Assembly: GCA_002256115.1 (NCBI GenBank) | Contig: NKIK01000029.1 | Location: forward strand, 1 to 60,009 | Direction: 5' to 3' | Source: Burkholderiales bacterium PBB3 | Lineage (GTDB): Bacteria; Pseudomonadota; Gammaproteobacteria; Burkholderiales; Burkholderiaceae_C | Length of the DNA: 60,009 nucleotides | Notes under the pieces: generated by a model | The model's database searches: none | Told to the model about the DNA's origin: nothing | What the model saw: only the letters and a program-made list of their open reading frames with translations | Made by a program: the position numbers and the translations under genes | Part shown: one piece after another, positions 24,688 through 33,968 of the stretch | Position numbering within the stretch: position 1 is the first letter of the stretch | Layout: the number at the start of each line of letters is the position of its first letter

Positions 24688-25704
24688 ATGACCACTCGCC
24701 GCACTTTTAATCGACTCACCGTTGCAGCCGCGCTGCTGGCCTCTAGCCTCTTGGCCGTGGCCCAACCCGCCCCCGTCACTTTGCTCAATGTGTCTTACGA
24801 CCCGACGCGTGAGTTGTATGTCGAATTCAACGCCGCTTTCGTCAAGCATTGGAAAGCCAAGACCGGCCAGGACGTGACCATCAAGCAAAGCCATGGTGGT
24901 TCAGGCAAACAAGCCCGCTCCATCATTGACGGCCTGGACGCTGACGTGGCCACATTGGCCTTGGCCGGTGACACCAACGCTGTGGTGAAGAACGGCGGCT
25001 GGATCAACGCCGATTGGCAGAAGAAGTTGCCGCACAACGCCTCGCCTTACACCTCCACCATCGTGTTGGCCGTGCGCGAAGGCAACCCCAAGAACATCAA
25101 AGACTGGGACGATCTGATTCGCCCCGACGTGAAAGTTATCACGCCTAACCCCAAGACATCGGGTGGCGCGCGCTGGAACTATCTGGCTGCTTGGGAATTC
25201 GCCAAACGCAAGTTTGGTTCGGATGCTAAGGCCAAGGTATTCGTCGCCAAGCTGTACGCCAACGTGCCGATTCTGGACACCGGCGCGCGTGGCTCCACGA
25301 TCACTTTCGCACAGCGCGCCCAGGGTGATGTGTTGATCGCTTGGGAAAACGAAGCCTACTTGCTGGAAAAGGAATTCGGCGCCAAGTTTGACGTGGTGGC
25401 ACCGTCGCTCTCTATCCTGGCTGAGCCCGCGGTGGCCGTGGTGGACAAGAACGTCGACAAGAAGGGCACCCGTGCAGTCGCCCAGGCTTACTTGGAATAC
25501 CTGTACACCGAAGAAGGCCAGGACATTGCCGGCAAAAACTTCTACCGTCCCGCGGTGTCTGCCAAGGCCCAGGCCAAGTACGCCAAGCAGTTTGCCAAGA
25601 TCAACTTGTTCACCATCGACCAGGCTTTTGGTGGCTGGGAAAAGGCGGACAAAGAGCATTTTGCCGACGGCGGCAGCTTTGACCAGATTTACACCAAAAA
25701 GTAA
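24688..25704 (+). CDS. sbp: Sulfate-binding periplasmic protein
   Basis: 338 aa. AGGAA (24676-24680) seven bases upstream sets ATG 24688. The signal peptide ends at AVAQ-P. Family hallmarks are [21 protein letters not shown], the sulfate loop [39 protein letters not shown] and [23 protein letters not shown]. It delivers sulfate or thiosulfate to the CysTWA permease, whose genes are not in this window. It is the first gene of the sulfur cluster and is separated from ssuE by a hairpin, so it may be transcribed more strongly than the rest. Confidence 0.93.
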   Translation: MTTRRTFNRLTVAAALLASSLLAVAQPAPVTLLNVSYDPTRELYVEFNAAFVKHWKAKTGQDVTIKQSHGGSGKQARSIIDGLDADVATLALAGDTNAVVKNGGWINADWQKKLPHNASPYTSTIVLAVREGNPKNIKDWDDLIRPDVKVITPNPKTSGGARWNYLAAWEFAKRKFGSDAKAKVFVAKLYANVPILDTGARGSTITFAQRAQGDVLIAWENEAYLLEKEFGAKFDVVAPSLSILAEPAVAVVDKNVDKKGTRAVAQAYLEYLYTEEGQDIAGKNFYRPAVSAKAQAKYAKQFAKINLFTIDQAFGGWEKADKEHFADGGSFDQIYTKK

Positions 25705-25731
25705 GCAAATCTGAATCAAATCAGGCTGTGG

Positions 25732-25752
25732 CCCAGGTATTTATTGCCTGGG
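25732..25752 (+). terminator. Hairpin between sbp and ssuE
   Basis: CCCAGG-N9-CCTGGG forms a 6 bp stem (25732-25737 with 25747-25752) with an AT-rich loop, 27 bases after the sbp stop. No U-tract follows, so partial termination or 3' end protection is more likely than full termination. Confidence 0.45.
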
Positions 25753-25792
25753 TAGATCCTAAAGTAATAGCAAATCTGAGCAGGAAACCCCC

Positions 25793-26395
25793 ATGTCCGT
25801 ACTACTGATTGCAGGCAGCCCGTCGGAGCGCTCGCGCACCGCCGCACTGCTGGAAGCGGCCGGCGCGCGCCTGGAGGCCCGTGGCGTGCTGGTGGAGCGC
25901 TTAAGGGTGCGAGACCTGTCGCCCCAGGCGCTGATCCTGGCCGACTTTGGCCACCGCACCATCAGCCAGGCGGTGGGCCAGGTGGCGCAGGCGGATGTGG
26001 TGGTGGTAGCCACCCCGGTTTACAAGGCCGCCTACAGCGGCGTGTTGAAAGTGTTTTTGGACTTGCTGCCGCAAGACGCCTTCAAAGGCAAAACCATATT
26101 GCCACTGGCTACCGGCGGCAGCCCCAACCACATGCTGGCCGTGGACTACGCGCTGCGCCCGGTGCTGCAGTCGCTCGGTGCGCGGCACATCCTGCAGGGC
26201 ATTTTTGCTACCGATTCGCAAGTAACGCTGACGCCTGAGGGCAGCTACCACGTTGAGGCTGGCATCGGTGCCCGGCTGGACGAAGCGGTCGAAGCTCTGG
26301 TGACCGAAACCGCCAAGTCGCGCGCACTGCAAACCAGCCGCTCCGCCGGGCGCTTTGCACCGGTGGCGTTTGACCAGGTGCGATGTAGCGTTTAG
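25793..26395 (+). CDS. ssuE: NAD(P)H-dependent FMN reductase SsuE
   Basis: 200 aa flavodoxin-fold reductase that supplies FMNH2 to the SsuD monooxygenase. It shows the phosphate loop LLIAGSPSERSRT, VVVATPVYKAAYSGVLKVFLDLLPQDAFKGKTILPLATGGSPNHMLAVDYALRPVLQSL, and a C-terminal segment typical of SsuE/MsuE. It opens the sulfonate part of the cluster. A 143 bp gap with T-rich and hairpin sequence separates it from ssuA. Confidence 0.93.
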   Translation: MSVLLIAGSPSERSRTAALLEAAGARLEARGVLVERLRVRDLSPQALILADFGHRTISQAVGQVAQADVVVVATPVYKAAYSGVLKVFLDLLPQDAFKGKTILPLATGGSPNHMLAVDYALRPVLQSLGARHILQGIFATDSQVTLTPEGSYHVEAGIGARLDEAVEALVTETAKSRALQTSRSAGRFAPVAFDQVRCSV

Positions 26396-26538
26396 CTGCC
26401 CGTATCCCTAGCTGCGCTGGGCAACGAAGCCCGCGCAGGCTTTCCTCTCCGAATTTTTTTGATGTGGACTTCTAGGGTCCAGAGCCCCGCTTTGCCTTCT
26501 ATTTTTGTTTTTGCTGACTCAACCAGGAACCGCACCCC

Positions 26539-27498
26539 ATGACCCGCTCTTTCATTCAAACCCTCGCCCGCACGCTGCGGGCACCGCTGGCCGCGCTGCT
26601 GGCCACGGCCGTGCTCGCGCCTGCGGTGCAAGCCCAAACCGGCGAACTGCGCATTGGCTACCAAAAATCGGCCAGCCTGTTCGTGCTGCAAAAAGCCCAG
26701 GGCACTCTGGAAAAACGCCTCGCACCGCTGGGCTTTGGCGTGAAGTGGGTGGAGTTTCCGGCTGGCCCTCAGTTACTCGAAGGCCTGAACCTGGGCGCGG
26801 TCGATGTGGGCTATGTGGGCGAAGCCCCGCCCATCTTTGGCCAGGCCGCAGGTGCCAAATTCCAGTACATCGGCTTTGACCCCGCCGCCCCGCAGGCCGA
26901 AGCCATCCTGATCCCCAAAGACTCCGCCATCAAAACCGTGGCCGATTTGAAGGGCAAGAAAGTCGCCTTAAACAAGGGCAGCAATGTGCACTACCTGTTG
27001 GTGCGCCTGCTGGAGAAGAGTGGCCTGAAGCTTACCGATATTCAAGTGGTCTACCTGCCACCCGCAGATGCCCGCGCCGCGTTTGAGAGCAAGGCGGTGG
27101 ACGCCTGGGTGATCTGGGATCCGTTCCAGGCCGCTGCTGAAAAAGCCACCGGCGCACGGGTGCTGGCCGATGGCACGGGCGTGGTCAACAACTACCAGTT
27201 CTACCTGGGTGAACGCGAATTTGTGGCCAAGAACGCCAAGGTCATTCAAGCCTGGTTCGAAGACTCGGTGGAGCGTGGCACCTGGTTGAAGAATAACCTG
27301 CGCCAAGCCGCTGAAGTGATTGCACCCCTGCAAGGCTTGCCGGTGGATGTAGTGGAGCTGGCCCTGCGCCGCTATGAATTCAATGTGAAGCCTGTCACAC
27401 CGGAAGTGGCTGCGGGTCAGCAAAAGATTGCAGACACCTTCTTTGAATTGAAGCTGATTCCGAAGGCCATCTCCATCAGCGACGCCGTGGCCCGCTGA
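26539..27498 (+). CDS. ssuA: Aliphatic sulfonate ABC transporter, substrate-binding protein SsuA
   Basis: 319 aa. A Sec signal peptide (LRAPLAALLATAVLAPAVQAQ) is followed by the SsuA/NrtA-type fold: [83 protein letters not shown], and DAWVIWDPFQAAAE. It captures alkanesulfonates for SsuBC. It is closely similar to the next gene product along its whole length, indicating a tandem duplication followed by divergence. Confidence 0.93.
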   Translation: MTRSFIQTLARTLRAPLAALLATAVLAPAVQAQTGELRIGYQKSASLFVLQKAQGTLEKRLAPLGFGVKWVEFPAGPQLLEGLNLGAVDVGYVGEAPPIFGQAAGAKFQYIGFDPAAPQAEAILIPKDSAIKTVADLKGKKVALNKGSNVHYLLVRLLEKSGLKLTDIQVVYLPPADARAAFESKAVDAWVIWDPFQAAAEKATGARVLADGTGVVNNYQFYLGEREFVAKNAKVIQAWFEDSVERGTWLKNNLRQAAEVIAPLQGLPVDVVELALRRYEFNVKPVTPEVAAGQQKIADTFFELKLIPKAISISDAVAR

Positions 27499-27534
27499 AC
27501 CTAGAACAACAAACACTGCAACTGCGTACACACC

Positions 27535-28551
27535 ATGTCACATCCCGATCCCAATCAGCTCACAACCAGCCGACGCGGCCTGTTGAACATCATGGCCATG
27601 ACAGCGGGTGCCTGGGGCTTAAGCGGCCCCATCCTGAGCCCTGCATTCGCGCAAGCCAACCCCAGTGCTACTGGTAGCGGCAAGGCGCTTGAACAGTTAC
27701 GCATCGGCTACCAAAAGTCCGCCGCCAATCTGGTCATCGTCAAGCAGCAGGGCGCTTTAGAGAAGCGCTTCCCCAACACGAAGGTGGCGTGGATTGAATT
27801 CCCCGCCGGGCCACAGTTGCTGGAAGCCCTGTCGATCGGCGCTTTGGAATTTGGCATGACCGGCGACTCACCCCCGGTGTTTGCGCAAGCCGCGGGCAAA
27901 GATTTGGTCTATGTGGGCGCGGAGCCACCCAAGCCCGATAGCTCGGCCATCTTGGTGCTGCGCGATTCGCCGCTGAAGACCCTGGCCGATTTGAAAGGCA
28001 AAAAAATTGCGCTGCAAAAGGGATCGAGCGCGCACTACCTGGTGGTGCGGGCGATTGAGAAGGCCGGCCTGCAATGGTCGGACATTCAACCGATTTACCT
28101 GACGCCCGCCGACGCCCGCGCCGCGTTCGAACGCAAGAGCGTAGACGCCTGGGGCATTTGGGATCCGTTCTTTGCCGCCACCGAGCTGGCCATTCAGCCG
28201 CGCATCCTGACCACCGGGCGCGGCTTGTCGGGCAACAACTCGTTTTACCTGGCCTCCAAAGACTTTGCGACCCAGCACAGTGGCGCCGTGGTCGCCTTGT
28301 TTGAAGAACTGACCAAGGCCGACCAGCTGGTGCAAGAGCACCGCCCTGAAGCCATCAAGTTGATCTCCGCTTTCAGCGGCTTGGACGCTGGTGTCGTCAG
28401 CCTGTTTTTGCAGCGCCGTCCGCGTTCGCCGGTCACGCCGCTATCTGCCGCCACCACCGCAGACCAGCAGCGCGTGGCCGATGCCTTTGCCCGCCTGGGC
28501 CTGATCCCCAAGCCACTGCGGGTGGCTGACATTGTTTGGAAAGCTGTATGA
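27535..28551 (+). CDS. ssuA: Second sulfonate substrate-binding protein (SsuA paralogue), Tat-type signal
   Basis: 338 aa paralogue of the preceding protein with the same motif order ([100 protein letters not shown]). The N-terminus differs: SRRGLLN (residues 12-18) before a hydrophobic stretch looks like a twin-arginine signal, whereas the neighbour has a Sec signal. The substrate pocket end GYVGEAPP versus GMTGDSPP also differs, suggesting different sulfonates. The ssuD start overlaps its stop (ATGA). Confidence 0.9.
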   Translation: MSHPDPNQLTTSRRGLLNIMAMTAGAWGLSGPILSPAFAQANPSATGSGKALEQLRIGYQKSAANLVIVKQQGALEKRFPNTKVAWIEFPAGPQLLEALSIGALEFGMTGDSPPVFAQAAGKDLVYVGAEPPKPDSSAILVLRDSPLKTLADLKGKKIALQKGSSAHYLVVRAIEKAGLQWSDIQPIYLTPADARAAFERKSVDAWGIWDPFFAATELAIQPRILTTGRGLSGNNSFYLASKDFATQHSGAVVALFEELTKADQLVQEHRPEAIKLISAFSGLDAGVVSLFLQRRPRSPVTPLSAATTADQQRVADAFARLGLIPKPLRVADIVWKAV

Positions 28552-29810
28552 AAATTTTCTGGTTTATACCCACCCACGGCGACAGCCGCTACCTCGGCAC
28601 CTCGGAAGGTGCGCGCAAGCTGAACCACGATTACCTGAAGCAAGTGGCCCAAGCGGCCGACAGCTTGGGTTATGAGGGGGTACTCATCCCCACCGGCCGC
28701 TCCTGCGAAGACCCGTGGGTGGTGGCCGCCAGCTTGTTGCCTGTGACTACGCGACTCAAATTTTTGGTGGCCGTGCGCCCCGGTTTGCACCAGCCCGCGC
28801 TGGCTGCGCGCATGGCCGCTACCTTTGATCGTTTGTCGGGCGGGCGCTTGCTGGTGAATTTGGTCACCGGCGGCGACCAAACTGAGCTGGAAGGCGACGG
28901 CGTGTTTTTGGACCACGCTGCGCGCTACGAGCAATCGGCCGAGTTCATCCGGATCTGGCGCGAAATCATCAGCCGCAGCCACACCGGCGATTCGTTTGAC
29001 TACGACGGCAAACACCTGCAAGTCAAAGGCGCCAAGCTGTTCTTCCCATCGCTGCAGCAGCCGCATCCGCCGGTGTACTTTGGCGGATCGTCCGAAGCCG
29101 CGCACGAGCTGGCGGCCGAGCAGGTGGAAACCTATTTGACTTGGGGCGAGCCTCCGGCGGAAGTGGCCAAGAAGGTGGCCGACGTACGCGCACGTGCCAA
29201 AAAGCACAACCGCACTGTCAAGTTTGGCATTCGCTTGCACGTGATCGTGCGCGAAACAGAAGAGCGCGCCTGGCAAGCCGCTGAAGACCTGATCAGCAAG
29301 CTGACCGACGACACGGTGATTCGTGCCCAGTCGGCCTTTGCGAAGATGGACTCGGTAGGCCAGCGCCGCATGGCCGAGCTGCACCAGCGAAGCATAAAAG
29401 CCCCTACGCTCGGCACTAACGTGTCCTCGCTGCCCCCCACGGGGGCGCTCACGTCTCGGGGCGGCCCATCGACGTTCGATCGCAGTCGCGCCGCCCTGGA
29501 AATCAGCCCCAACCTGTGGGCCGGTGTGGGCCTGGTGCGCGGTGGTGCTGGCACCGCCCTGGTAGGCGATCCGCAAACCGTGGCCGCGCGCATTGAGGAG
29601 TACGCCGCGTTGGGGTTGGACACTTTTGTGCTGTCCGGCTACCCGCATCTGGAAGAGGCGTACCGCTTTGCCGAGCTGGTGTTCCCGCTGCTGTCTTTGG
29701 ACACCCAAGAAAAGCTGGGCGGTGCGAATGGCACCACCGCAGTGGGCCGCATTCAGGCTGCGGGTGAAACCGTGGCCAACAGCTTCGTACCCCGCGTCTC
29801 TGAAAGCTGA
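28548..29810 (+). CDS. ssuD: FMNH2-dependent alkanesulfonate monooxygenase SsuD with an inserted segment
   Basis: 420 aa bacterial-luciferase-like TIM barrel that cleaves C1-C14 alkanesulfonates to aldehyde and sulfite. The family sequence is intact: [79 protein letters not shown] and [12 protein letters not shown]. Between RMAELH and LEISPNLW, where E. coli SsuD (381 aa) has about 6 residues, this protein has about 37 (residues 280-316). The DNA of that stretch matches the GC-rich repeat found after ssuB, in frame and without a stop. It lies in or near the mobile loop that closes over the E. coli active site, so activity may be altered. ATG 28548 overlaps the ssuA paralogue stop. Confidence 0.93.
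   Translation: MKIFWFIPTHGDSRYLGTSEGARKLNHDYLKQVAQAADSLGYEGVLIPTGRSCEDPWVVAASLLPVTTRLKFLVAVRPGLHQPALAARMAATFDRLSGGRLLVNLVTGGDQTELEGDGVFLDHAARYEQSAEFIRIWREIISRSHTGDSFDYDGKHLQVKGAKLFFPSLQQPHPPVYFGGSSEAAHELAAEQVETYLTWGEPPAEVAKKVADVRARAKKHNRTVKFGIRLHVIVRETEERAWQAAEDLISKLTDDTVIRAQSAFAKMDSVGQRRMAELHQRSIKAPTLGTNVSSLPPTGALTSRGGPSTFDRSRAALEISPNLWAGVGLVRGGAGTALVGDPQTVAARIEEYAALGLDTFVLSGYPHLEEAYRFAELVFPLLSLDTQEKLGGANGTTAVGRIQAAGETVANSFVPRVSES
29400..29467 (+). repeat. GC-rich repeat inside ssuD
   Basis: 68 bases matching 31572-31639 at about 51 of 68 positions without gaps; better with one shifted segment. Both contain CTGCCCCCC, GGGGGCGCTC and GGGGCGGCCC in the same spacing, which can form a GC-rich hairpin. 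Translated in the ssuD frame it gives APTL, LPP, GAL and GGP at the same spacing as the intergenic copy read in one frame. Confidence 0.8.
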
Positions 29811-29812
29811 AC

Positions 29813-30685
29813 ATGACTGCAAGCCTGTCGATTTCTCAGCCCCAGCGCGAGCTGCAAACCACGCCGCTGCCCGAATTGATCGAGGCACCTGGCTTGGGCG
29901 CCTTTCCGGTTTTTCTTCGTTCACTGGGCAGGCGTCTGGTGCCCTGGCTGGTGCCGCTGGCGCTCGTGGCCGTGTGGCAGCTGTGCGCAGCGCGGGGTTG
30001 GTTGTCGAACCGTGTGTTGCCTGCGCCGTTGGATGTGGTCAGCGCCGCGTGGACGCTGGCCGCGTCGGGCGAACTGTGGACCCATGTGAAGGTGAGCACG
30101 GGCAGGGCGCTGGCAGGCTTGGCGGTGGGGGGCGGCCTGGGGCTGGCCCTGGGTTTGCTGACGGGCTCCGTACGATTTTTTGAAACGCTGCTGGATTCCA
30201 GTATCCAGATGGTGCGCAACATTCCCGCGCTCGCGCTCATTCCGCTGGTGATCTTGTGGTTTGGCATTGATGAGACCGCCAAGCTGTTTTTGATTGCGGT
30301 GGCCGTGTTCTTTCCGATCTACCTCAACACCTTCCACGGCATCCGCAATGTGGACCCGGGCCTGATCGAGATGGGCCGCACCTACGGCCTGAGCCGCTGG
30401 GGCCTGTACACCCAGGTCATCTTGCCGGGCGCGATGTCCAGCATTCTGGTCGGGCTGCGCTTTTCGCTGGGGCTGATGTGGGTAATTTTGATTGTGGCGG
30501 AGACGATTTCGGCCCAGGCCGGCATTGGCTACATGACCATGAACGCCCGCGAATTTTTACAAACCGACATCGTGCTGGTGGGCATCTTGCTGTACGCGGC
30601 TTTGGGCAAAGTGGCCGATGTGTTTGCCTGCGGCCTGGAGCAGTACTGGCTGCGCTGGCACCCTGGCTACCAAACACAGCGCTGA
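29813..30685 (+). CDS. ssuC: Sulfonate ABC transporter permease SsuC
   Basis: 290 aa inner-membrane permease with about six membrane segments. The cytoplasmic coupling loop is [23 protein letters not shown] (EAA motif), and the region [17 protein letters not shown] is typical of the SsuC/TauC/NrtB group. A longer than usual hydrophilic N-terminus (about 40 residues) precedes the first helix. It starts two bases after the ssuD stop and partners with SsuB and the two SsuA proteins. Confidence 0.92.
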   Translation: MTASLSISQPQRELQTTPLPELIEAPGLGAFPVFLRSLGRRLVPWLVPLALVAVWQLCAARGWLSNRVLPAPLDVVSAAWTLAASGELWTHVKVSTGRALAGLAVGGGLGLALGLLTGSVRFFETLLDSSIQMVRNIPALALIPLVILWFGIDETAKLFLIAVAVFFPIYLNTFHGIRNVDPGLIEMGRTYGLSRWGLYTQVILPGAMSSILVGLRFSLGLMWVILIVAETISAQAGIGYMTMNAREFLQTDIVLVGILLYAALGKVADVFACGLEQYWLRWHPGYQTQR

Positions 30686-30700
30686 GTTTTAAAAACCGAA

Positions 30701-30755
30701 TTGCTACTAAATCAATAGCTGCTCCCGCACTATCCATAAGCTCAAAGGCAGATAT
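30701..30755 (+). repeat. Dispersed ~58 bp repeat, copy 6, inside the ssu operon
   Basis: TTGCTACTAAATCAATA, then the core GCTGCTCCCGCACTATCCA, and a diverged tail (TAAGCTCAAAGGCAGATAT) that ends in the ssuB start codon. The tail contains AAGG, which may serve as the ssuB ribosome binding site. The repeat occupies the whole ssuC-ssuB gap. Confidence 0.8.
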
Positions 30756-31566
30756 GACCATTGAAAACACAAGCAAGACCGCTGGCGGTGTGCCGCTGCA
30801 GATTGCCAGCGTGTCCAAGCGCTACGGCGCGCGCACCGTGCTGGACAAGACCCGTTTGAACATTCAAGCTGGCGAGTTTGTGGCCATCGTCGGGCGCAGC
30901 GGCTGCGGCAAAAGCACGCTCTTACGCCTAGTGGCCGGGCTGGAGGAAGCCACCAGTGGCGAGCTGCAGGTAGACGGCCAAAAGCTGACCGGGCTGCGCG
31001 CCGACACCCGCATCATGTTTCAGGAAGCACGCTTGCTGCCCTGGAAGCGCGTGATCGACAATGTGGCCCTGGGCCTGCCCGAAAACAAACGCGGCGCGGC
31101 AGTAAAGGTGCTGGAGCAAGTAGGCCTGGGCGACCGCAAGGCCGACTGGCCTGCGCGCCTGTCGGGCGGCCAGCGCCAGCGCGTGGCTTTGGCCCGAGCC
31201 TTGGTGCACAACCCGAATTTGCTGCTGCTGGACGAGCCCTTAGGCGCGCTGGACGCACTGACCCGCATCGAGATGCACGCACTGATCGAAGGCCTGTGGC
31301 AAAGCCATGGCTTTACCGCGCTGCTGGTGACGCACGATGTGCAAGAAGCGGTAGCGCTGGCCGACCGCGTGGTGCTGATTGAAGACGGCGTGATTGCGCT
31401 GGACGCCCGCATTGATTTGCCCCGGCCCCGCTCGCGCGGTGACGCGGCCTTTGCGGCGCTGGAGAAACGCATTCTGGACCGTGTGCTGCAGCGCCCGGCC
31501 ATCGAAGAAACAGAACCCACGCCATGGCTGCAACCCGTAGCCCATGGCCTGCGCTGGGCGATATGA
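30754..31566 (+). CDS. ssuB: Sulfonate ABC transporter ATP-binding protein SsuB
   Basis: 270 aa ABC ATPase: Walker [10 protein letters not shown] (47-55), Q-loop in [10 protein letters not shown], signature LSGGQ (136-140), Walker B LLLLDEP (156-162), and switch His in [27 protein letters not shown] is the SsuB/TauB-type motif. The start ATG 30754 lies at the end of repeat copy 6; a longer frame from 30478 overlaps ssuC. It drives uptake with SsuC. Confidence 0.94.
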   Translation: MTIENTSKTAGGVPLQIASVSKRYGARTVLDKTRLNIQAGEFVAIVGRSGCGKSTLLRLVAGLEEATSGELQVDGQKLTGLRADTRIMFQEARLLPWKRVIDNVALGLPENKRGAAVKVLEQVGLGDRKADWPARLSGGQRQRVALARALVHNPNLLLLDEPLGALDALTRIEMHALIEGLWQSHGFTALLVTHDVQEAVALADRVVLIEDGVIALDARIDLPRPRSRGDAAFAALEKRILDRVLQRPAIEETEPTPWLQPVAHGLRWAI

Positions 31567-31571
31567 ACATG

Positions 31572-31639
31572 GCCCCCACGCTTGCCACTGCGTGTGCTGC
31601 GCTGCCCCCCGAGGGGGCGCTCGCGCCTTGGGGCGGCCC
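31572..31639 (+). repeat. GC-rich repeat after ssuB
   Basis: Intergenic copy of the element also found in ssuD. It contains the hairpin GCCCCC-CGA-GGGGGC (31604-31618) and GGGGCGGCCC downstream. It fills most of the ssuB-ssuF gap and could act as a partial terminator or RNA-stabilising stem. Confidence 0.8.
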
Positions 31640-31682
31640 GGCGGCTCTCAATTTTTCTCAACGGACTTTCAAGGAGTAATTC

Positions 31683-31898
31683 ATGTCCATTCAAGCTATC
31701 AACGTTCGCAACCAATTCCGCGGCAAGATCAAAGAAATCATCCGTGGGGACGTGGTCTCCGAGATTGATGTGGAGACGCCTTGGGGCATCGTCACATCCG
31801 TCATCACCACCCGCTCGGTCGACGATCTGCAACTGCAGATTGGCTCCGATGTCGTGGCGCTGGTGAAGTCGACTGAAGTGTCGATTGCGAAGCTTTAA
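31683..31898 (+). CDS. ssuF: Molbindin-type small protein SsuF
   Basis: 71 aa single TOBE/Mop domain: INVRNQFRGKIKEIIRGDVVSEIDVETPWGIVTSVITTRSVDDLQLQIGSDVVALVKSTEVSIAKL, of which the first ~20 residues and the VVALVKSTEV end are the molbindin hallmarks. Pseudomonas putida carries a gene of this type as ssuF at the end of ssuEADCBF, where it is needed for sulfonate use. The gene order here supports the same assignment. GGAG is well placed before ATG 31683. Molybdate or another oxyanion is the likely ligand; its role in desulfonation is unclear. Confidence 0.88.
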   Translation: MSIQAINVRNQFRGKIKEIIRGDVVSEIDVETPWGIVTSVITTRSVDDLQLQIGSDVVALVKSTEVSIAKL

Positions 31899-31919
31899 CC
31901 AAGCCGTAACCCCTGCTGA

Positions 31920-31940
31920 CCCAGGCAGACACTGCCTGGG
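31920..31940 (+). terminator. Hairpin between ssuF and the LysR gene
   Basis: CCCAGGCA-GACAC-TGCCTGGG forms a perfect 8 bp stem 21 bases after the ssuF stop. There is no U-tract. The stem shares CCCAGG/CCTGGG with the hairpin after sbp. Confidence 0.5.
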
Positions 31941-31959
31941 CAGCTCCTGAAGCAAGCGC

Positions 31960-32886
31960 ATGAATTTTCAACAGCTACGCTCGGTCCGCGAGGCGGCCCG
32001 ATGCGGCTTTAACCTCACGGAGGTTGCCGAGCTTCTGCACACCTCGCAGCCCGGCGTTAGTCGCCAGATTCGGGAGTTGGAAGAAGAACTCGGTGTGGAT
32101 TTCTTCATCCGCGCGGGCAAGCGGCTCACGGGGCTCACGCCACCGGGGGCTGCCATGTTGCCCATCGTGGAAAACCTGCTGCGCGATGCCGAAAACCTCA
32201 AGCGGGCCGGGCAGGACTTCATCTCGCAAAACGAAGGCCAGCTATCCGTGGCCGCCACGCACAGCCAGGCGCGCTACGCGCTGCCGCATGTGGTGAAAGA
32301 TTTCCGGGATCGCTTTCCCAATGTCACGCTGCATCTTCACCAGGGTTCGCCCAAGCAAGTGGCAGCCATGTTGCTATCCGGTGAAGCCGATATTGGCGTG
32401 GCTACCGAGGCACTGGCGGAGTTTCCGCAGTTGGTCACTCTGCCATGCTACCGCTGGACGCACAGCGTGGTGGTGCCGCCTGGGCATCCGCTGCTGTCGA
32501 TTGACGGACCCATCACGCTGCAGCATCTGGTGCAGTTTCCGATCATCACTTACCAGGTGGGCTACACCGGCCGTTCGCACATTGACGACGCCTTCTTCGC
32601 CCAGGGCCTACATCCCAACGTGGTGCTGACCGCCATGGACGCTGACGTCATCAAGACCTATGTGGAGCTGGGCATGGGCGTGGGCATTGTGGCTTCCGTG
32701 GCGCTCGATGCCGAGCGCGACGTGCACCTGCGCACGCTGGATGCCGGGCATTTGTTCCAGGTGAATGTGACGCGCCTGGGCCTGCGCAAAGGCGCGTGGC
32801 TGCGGGGCTACGCCTACAGCTTTATCGAGATATTTGTGCCCACGCTGACCAAGGAATTCGTGGCCAGCGCGTTGGCGGGCGATTAG
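31960..32886 (+). CDS. CysB/SsuR-type LysR regulator
   Basis: 308 aa. An N-terminal winged helix (FNLTEVAELLHTSQPGVSRQIRELEEELGVDFFIRAGKR) with the CysB/Cbl-specific pattern is followed by an effector domain with ATHSQARYALPHVVKDFRDRFPNVTLHLHQGSPKQV, typical of CysB proteins that bind N-acetylserine, sulfide or adenosine phosphosulfate. In Burkholderia the LysR protein SsuR activates ssu genes, and location immediately after ssuF makes the same role likely. A general CysB role is the alternative. Confidence 0.9.
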   Translation: MNFQQLRSVREAARCGFNLTEVAELLHTSQPGVSRQIRELEEELGVDFFIRAGKRLTGLTPPGAAMLPIVENLLRDAENLKRAGQDFISQNEGQLSVAATHSQARYALPHVVKDFRDRFPNVTLHLHQGSPKQVAAMLLSGEADIGVATEALAEFPQLVTLPCYRWTHSVVVPPGHPLLSIDGPITLQHLVQFPIITYQVGYTGRSHIDDAFFAQGLHPNVVLTAMDADVIKTYVELGMGVGIVASVALDAERDVHLRTLDAGHLFQVNVTRLGLRKGAWLRGYAYSFIEIFVPTLTKEFVASALAGD

Positions 32887-32914
32887 TTAAAAGCTCTGTG
32901 CTGGCCAGCTGGCT

Positions 32915-33961
32915 TCAGACCGCGCAGCCCGCCAAGACTGCAGGCTCAGATGCTCCAACCTCCGCATGTGATTTTCCGTCTGCAACGCGCTCCAATGCCT
33001 GCCGCTGGATACCGTTCTTGGCGGCTACTACTTCCGCCATGATTGAAAGTGCAATTTCGGCCGGTGTCTTGCTGGCGATGTACAGACCCGCCGGGCCGTG
33101 CAAGGCTTGCAACGCAGTTTCCTGCAAACTGAAGTGCGTTCGCAGCCGCTCGCGGCGGTGCTCGCTGTTGCGGCGCGAGCCGATGGCCCCGACGTAAAAC
33201 GCGTCCGACTGCAACGCGTCGATCAAGGCCAGGTCATCCAGCTTGGGATCATGTGTCAGGGCTACGACGGCGGTGCGTGCATCGGGCTTCAGCCGCAGGA
33301 TCAGGTCATCCGGCATGTCGTGGCTCACCGTGACACCATCCAGACTCCAGGTGGCGCGGTGCTCTTCACGTGGGTCACACACGATGACTTCAAACCCCAG
33401 GCTCAGCGCCATCTGGCACAGGAAACGTGACAGGTCTCCGGCACCAATGACGATCAGACGTGCCTGGGGGCCGAGGTAGGTCGTGAGGTGGTTAGCGTCC
33501 AGCTGGGGAACCCCATCGCGGCGGCCCGCGCTCAAAGTGACCAGTCCGGTGCGCATATCGAGCATGCGCTCGGTACTGCGTCGCTCCTGGCATGCCAAGA
33601 GCAGCTCCGCAAGACGGCTGTGCGCCGCCACCGGCTCCAGCACCAGCTCCACCGTGCCGCCACAGGGCAGGCCGAAGCGGTGGGCTTCGTCTGCCGAGAT
33701 TCCGTAGCGCAACACGGTGGGCGCTTCGGTCGCGCAAGCCGCTTGCACGCCGCCTTCGCGGATGCGCTGGATCAGGTCGTCCTCTATGCATCCGCCAGAT
33801 ACCGAGCCCACCGTTTCGCCACGCGCATTGATGGCCATCAGTGAGCCCGGTGGCCGGGGTGATGAGCCCCAGGTCCGCGCCACCGTGACCAACACCACGG
33901 CCAGGCCCGCCGCCTGCCAGCCCACTGTAGTGCGCAGGACCAGCGTATCCAGGTCTTCCAT
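32915..33961 (-). CDS. XdhC family Mo-cofactor maturation protein
   Basis: 348 aa. The N-terminal XdhC/CoxI domain has TWGSSPRPPGSLMAI and GSVSGGCIEDDLI, and a C-terminal Rossmann fold begins LIVIGAGDLSRFLCQMALSLGFEVIVCDPREE, with AIGSRRNSEHRRERL and GPAGLYIASKTPAEIALSI. XdhC proteins bind sulfurated molybdenum cofactor and insert it into hydroxylases of the xanthine oxidase family. It is the last gene of the operon, 7 bp after the large subunit, which is its probable client. Confidence 0.92.
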   Translation of the reverse strand: MEDLDTLVLRTTVGWQAAGLAVVLVTVARTWGSSPRPPGSLMAINARGETVGSVSGGCIEDDLIQRIREGGVQAACATEAPTVLRYGISADEAHRFGLPCGGTVELVLEPVAAHSRLAELLLACQERRSTERMLDMRTGLVTLSAGRRDGVPQLDANHLTTYLGPQARLIVIGAGDLSRFLCQMALSLGFEVIVCDPREEHRATWSLDGVTVSHDMPDDLILRLKPDARTAVVALTHDPKLDDLALIDALQSDAFYVGAIGSRRNSEHRRERLRTHFSLQETALQALHGPAGLYIASKTPAEIALSIMAEVVAAKNGIQRQALERVADGKSHAEVGASEPAVLAGCAV

Positions 33962-33968
33962 CGTCAGA

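Noticed and set aside
28245..29924. 559-codon open frame antisense to ssuD and ssuA
   Set aside because: A shadow of high-GC coding sequence on the other strand; the + strand frames have full family motifs and operon structure.
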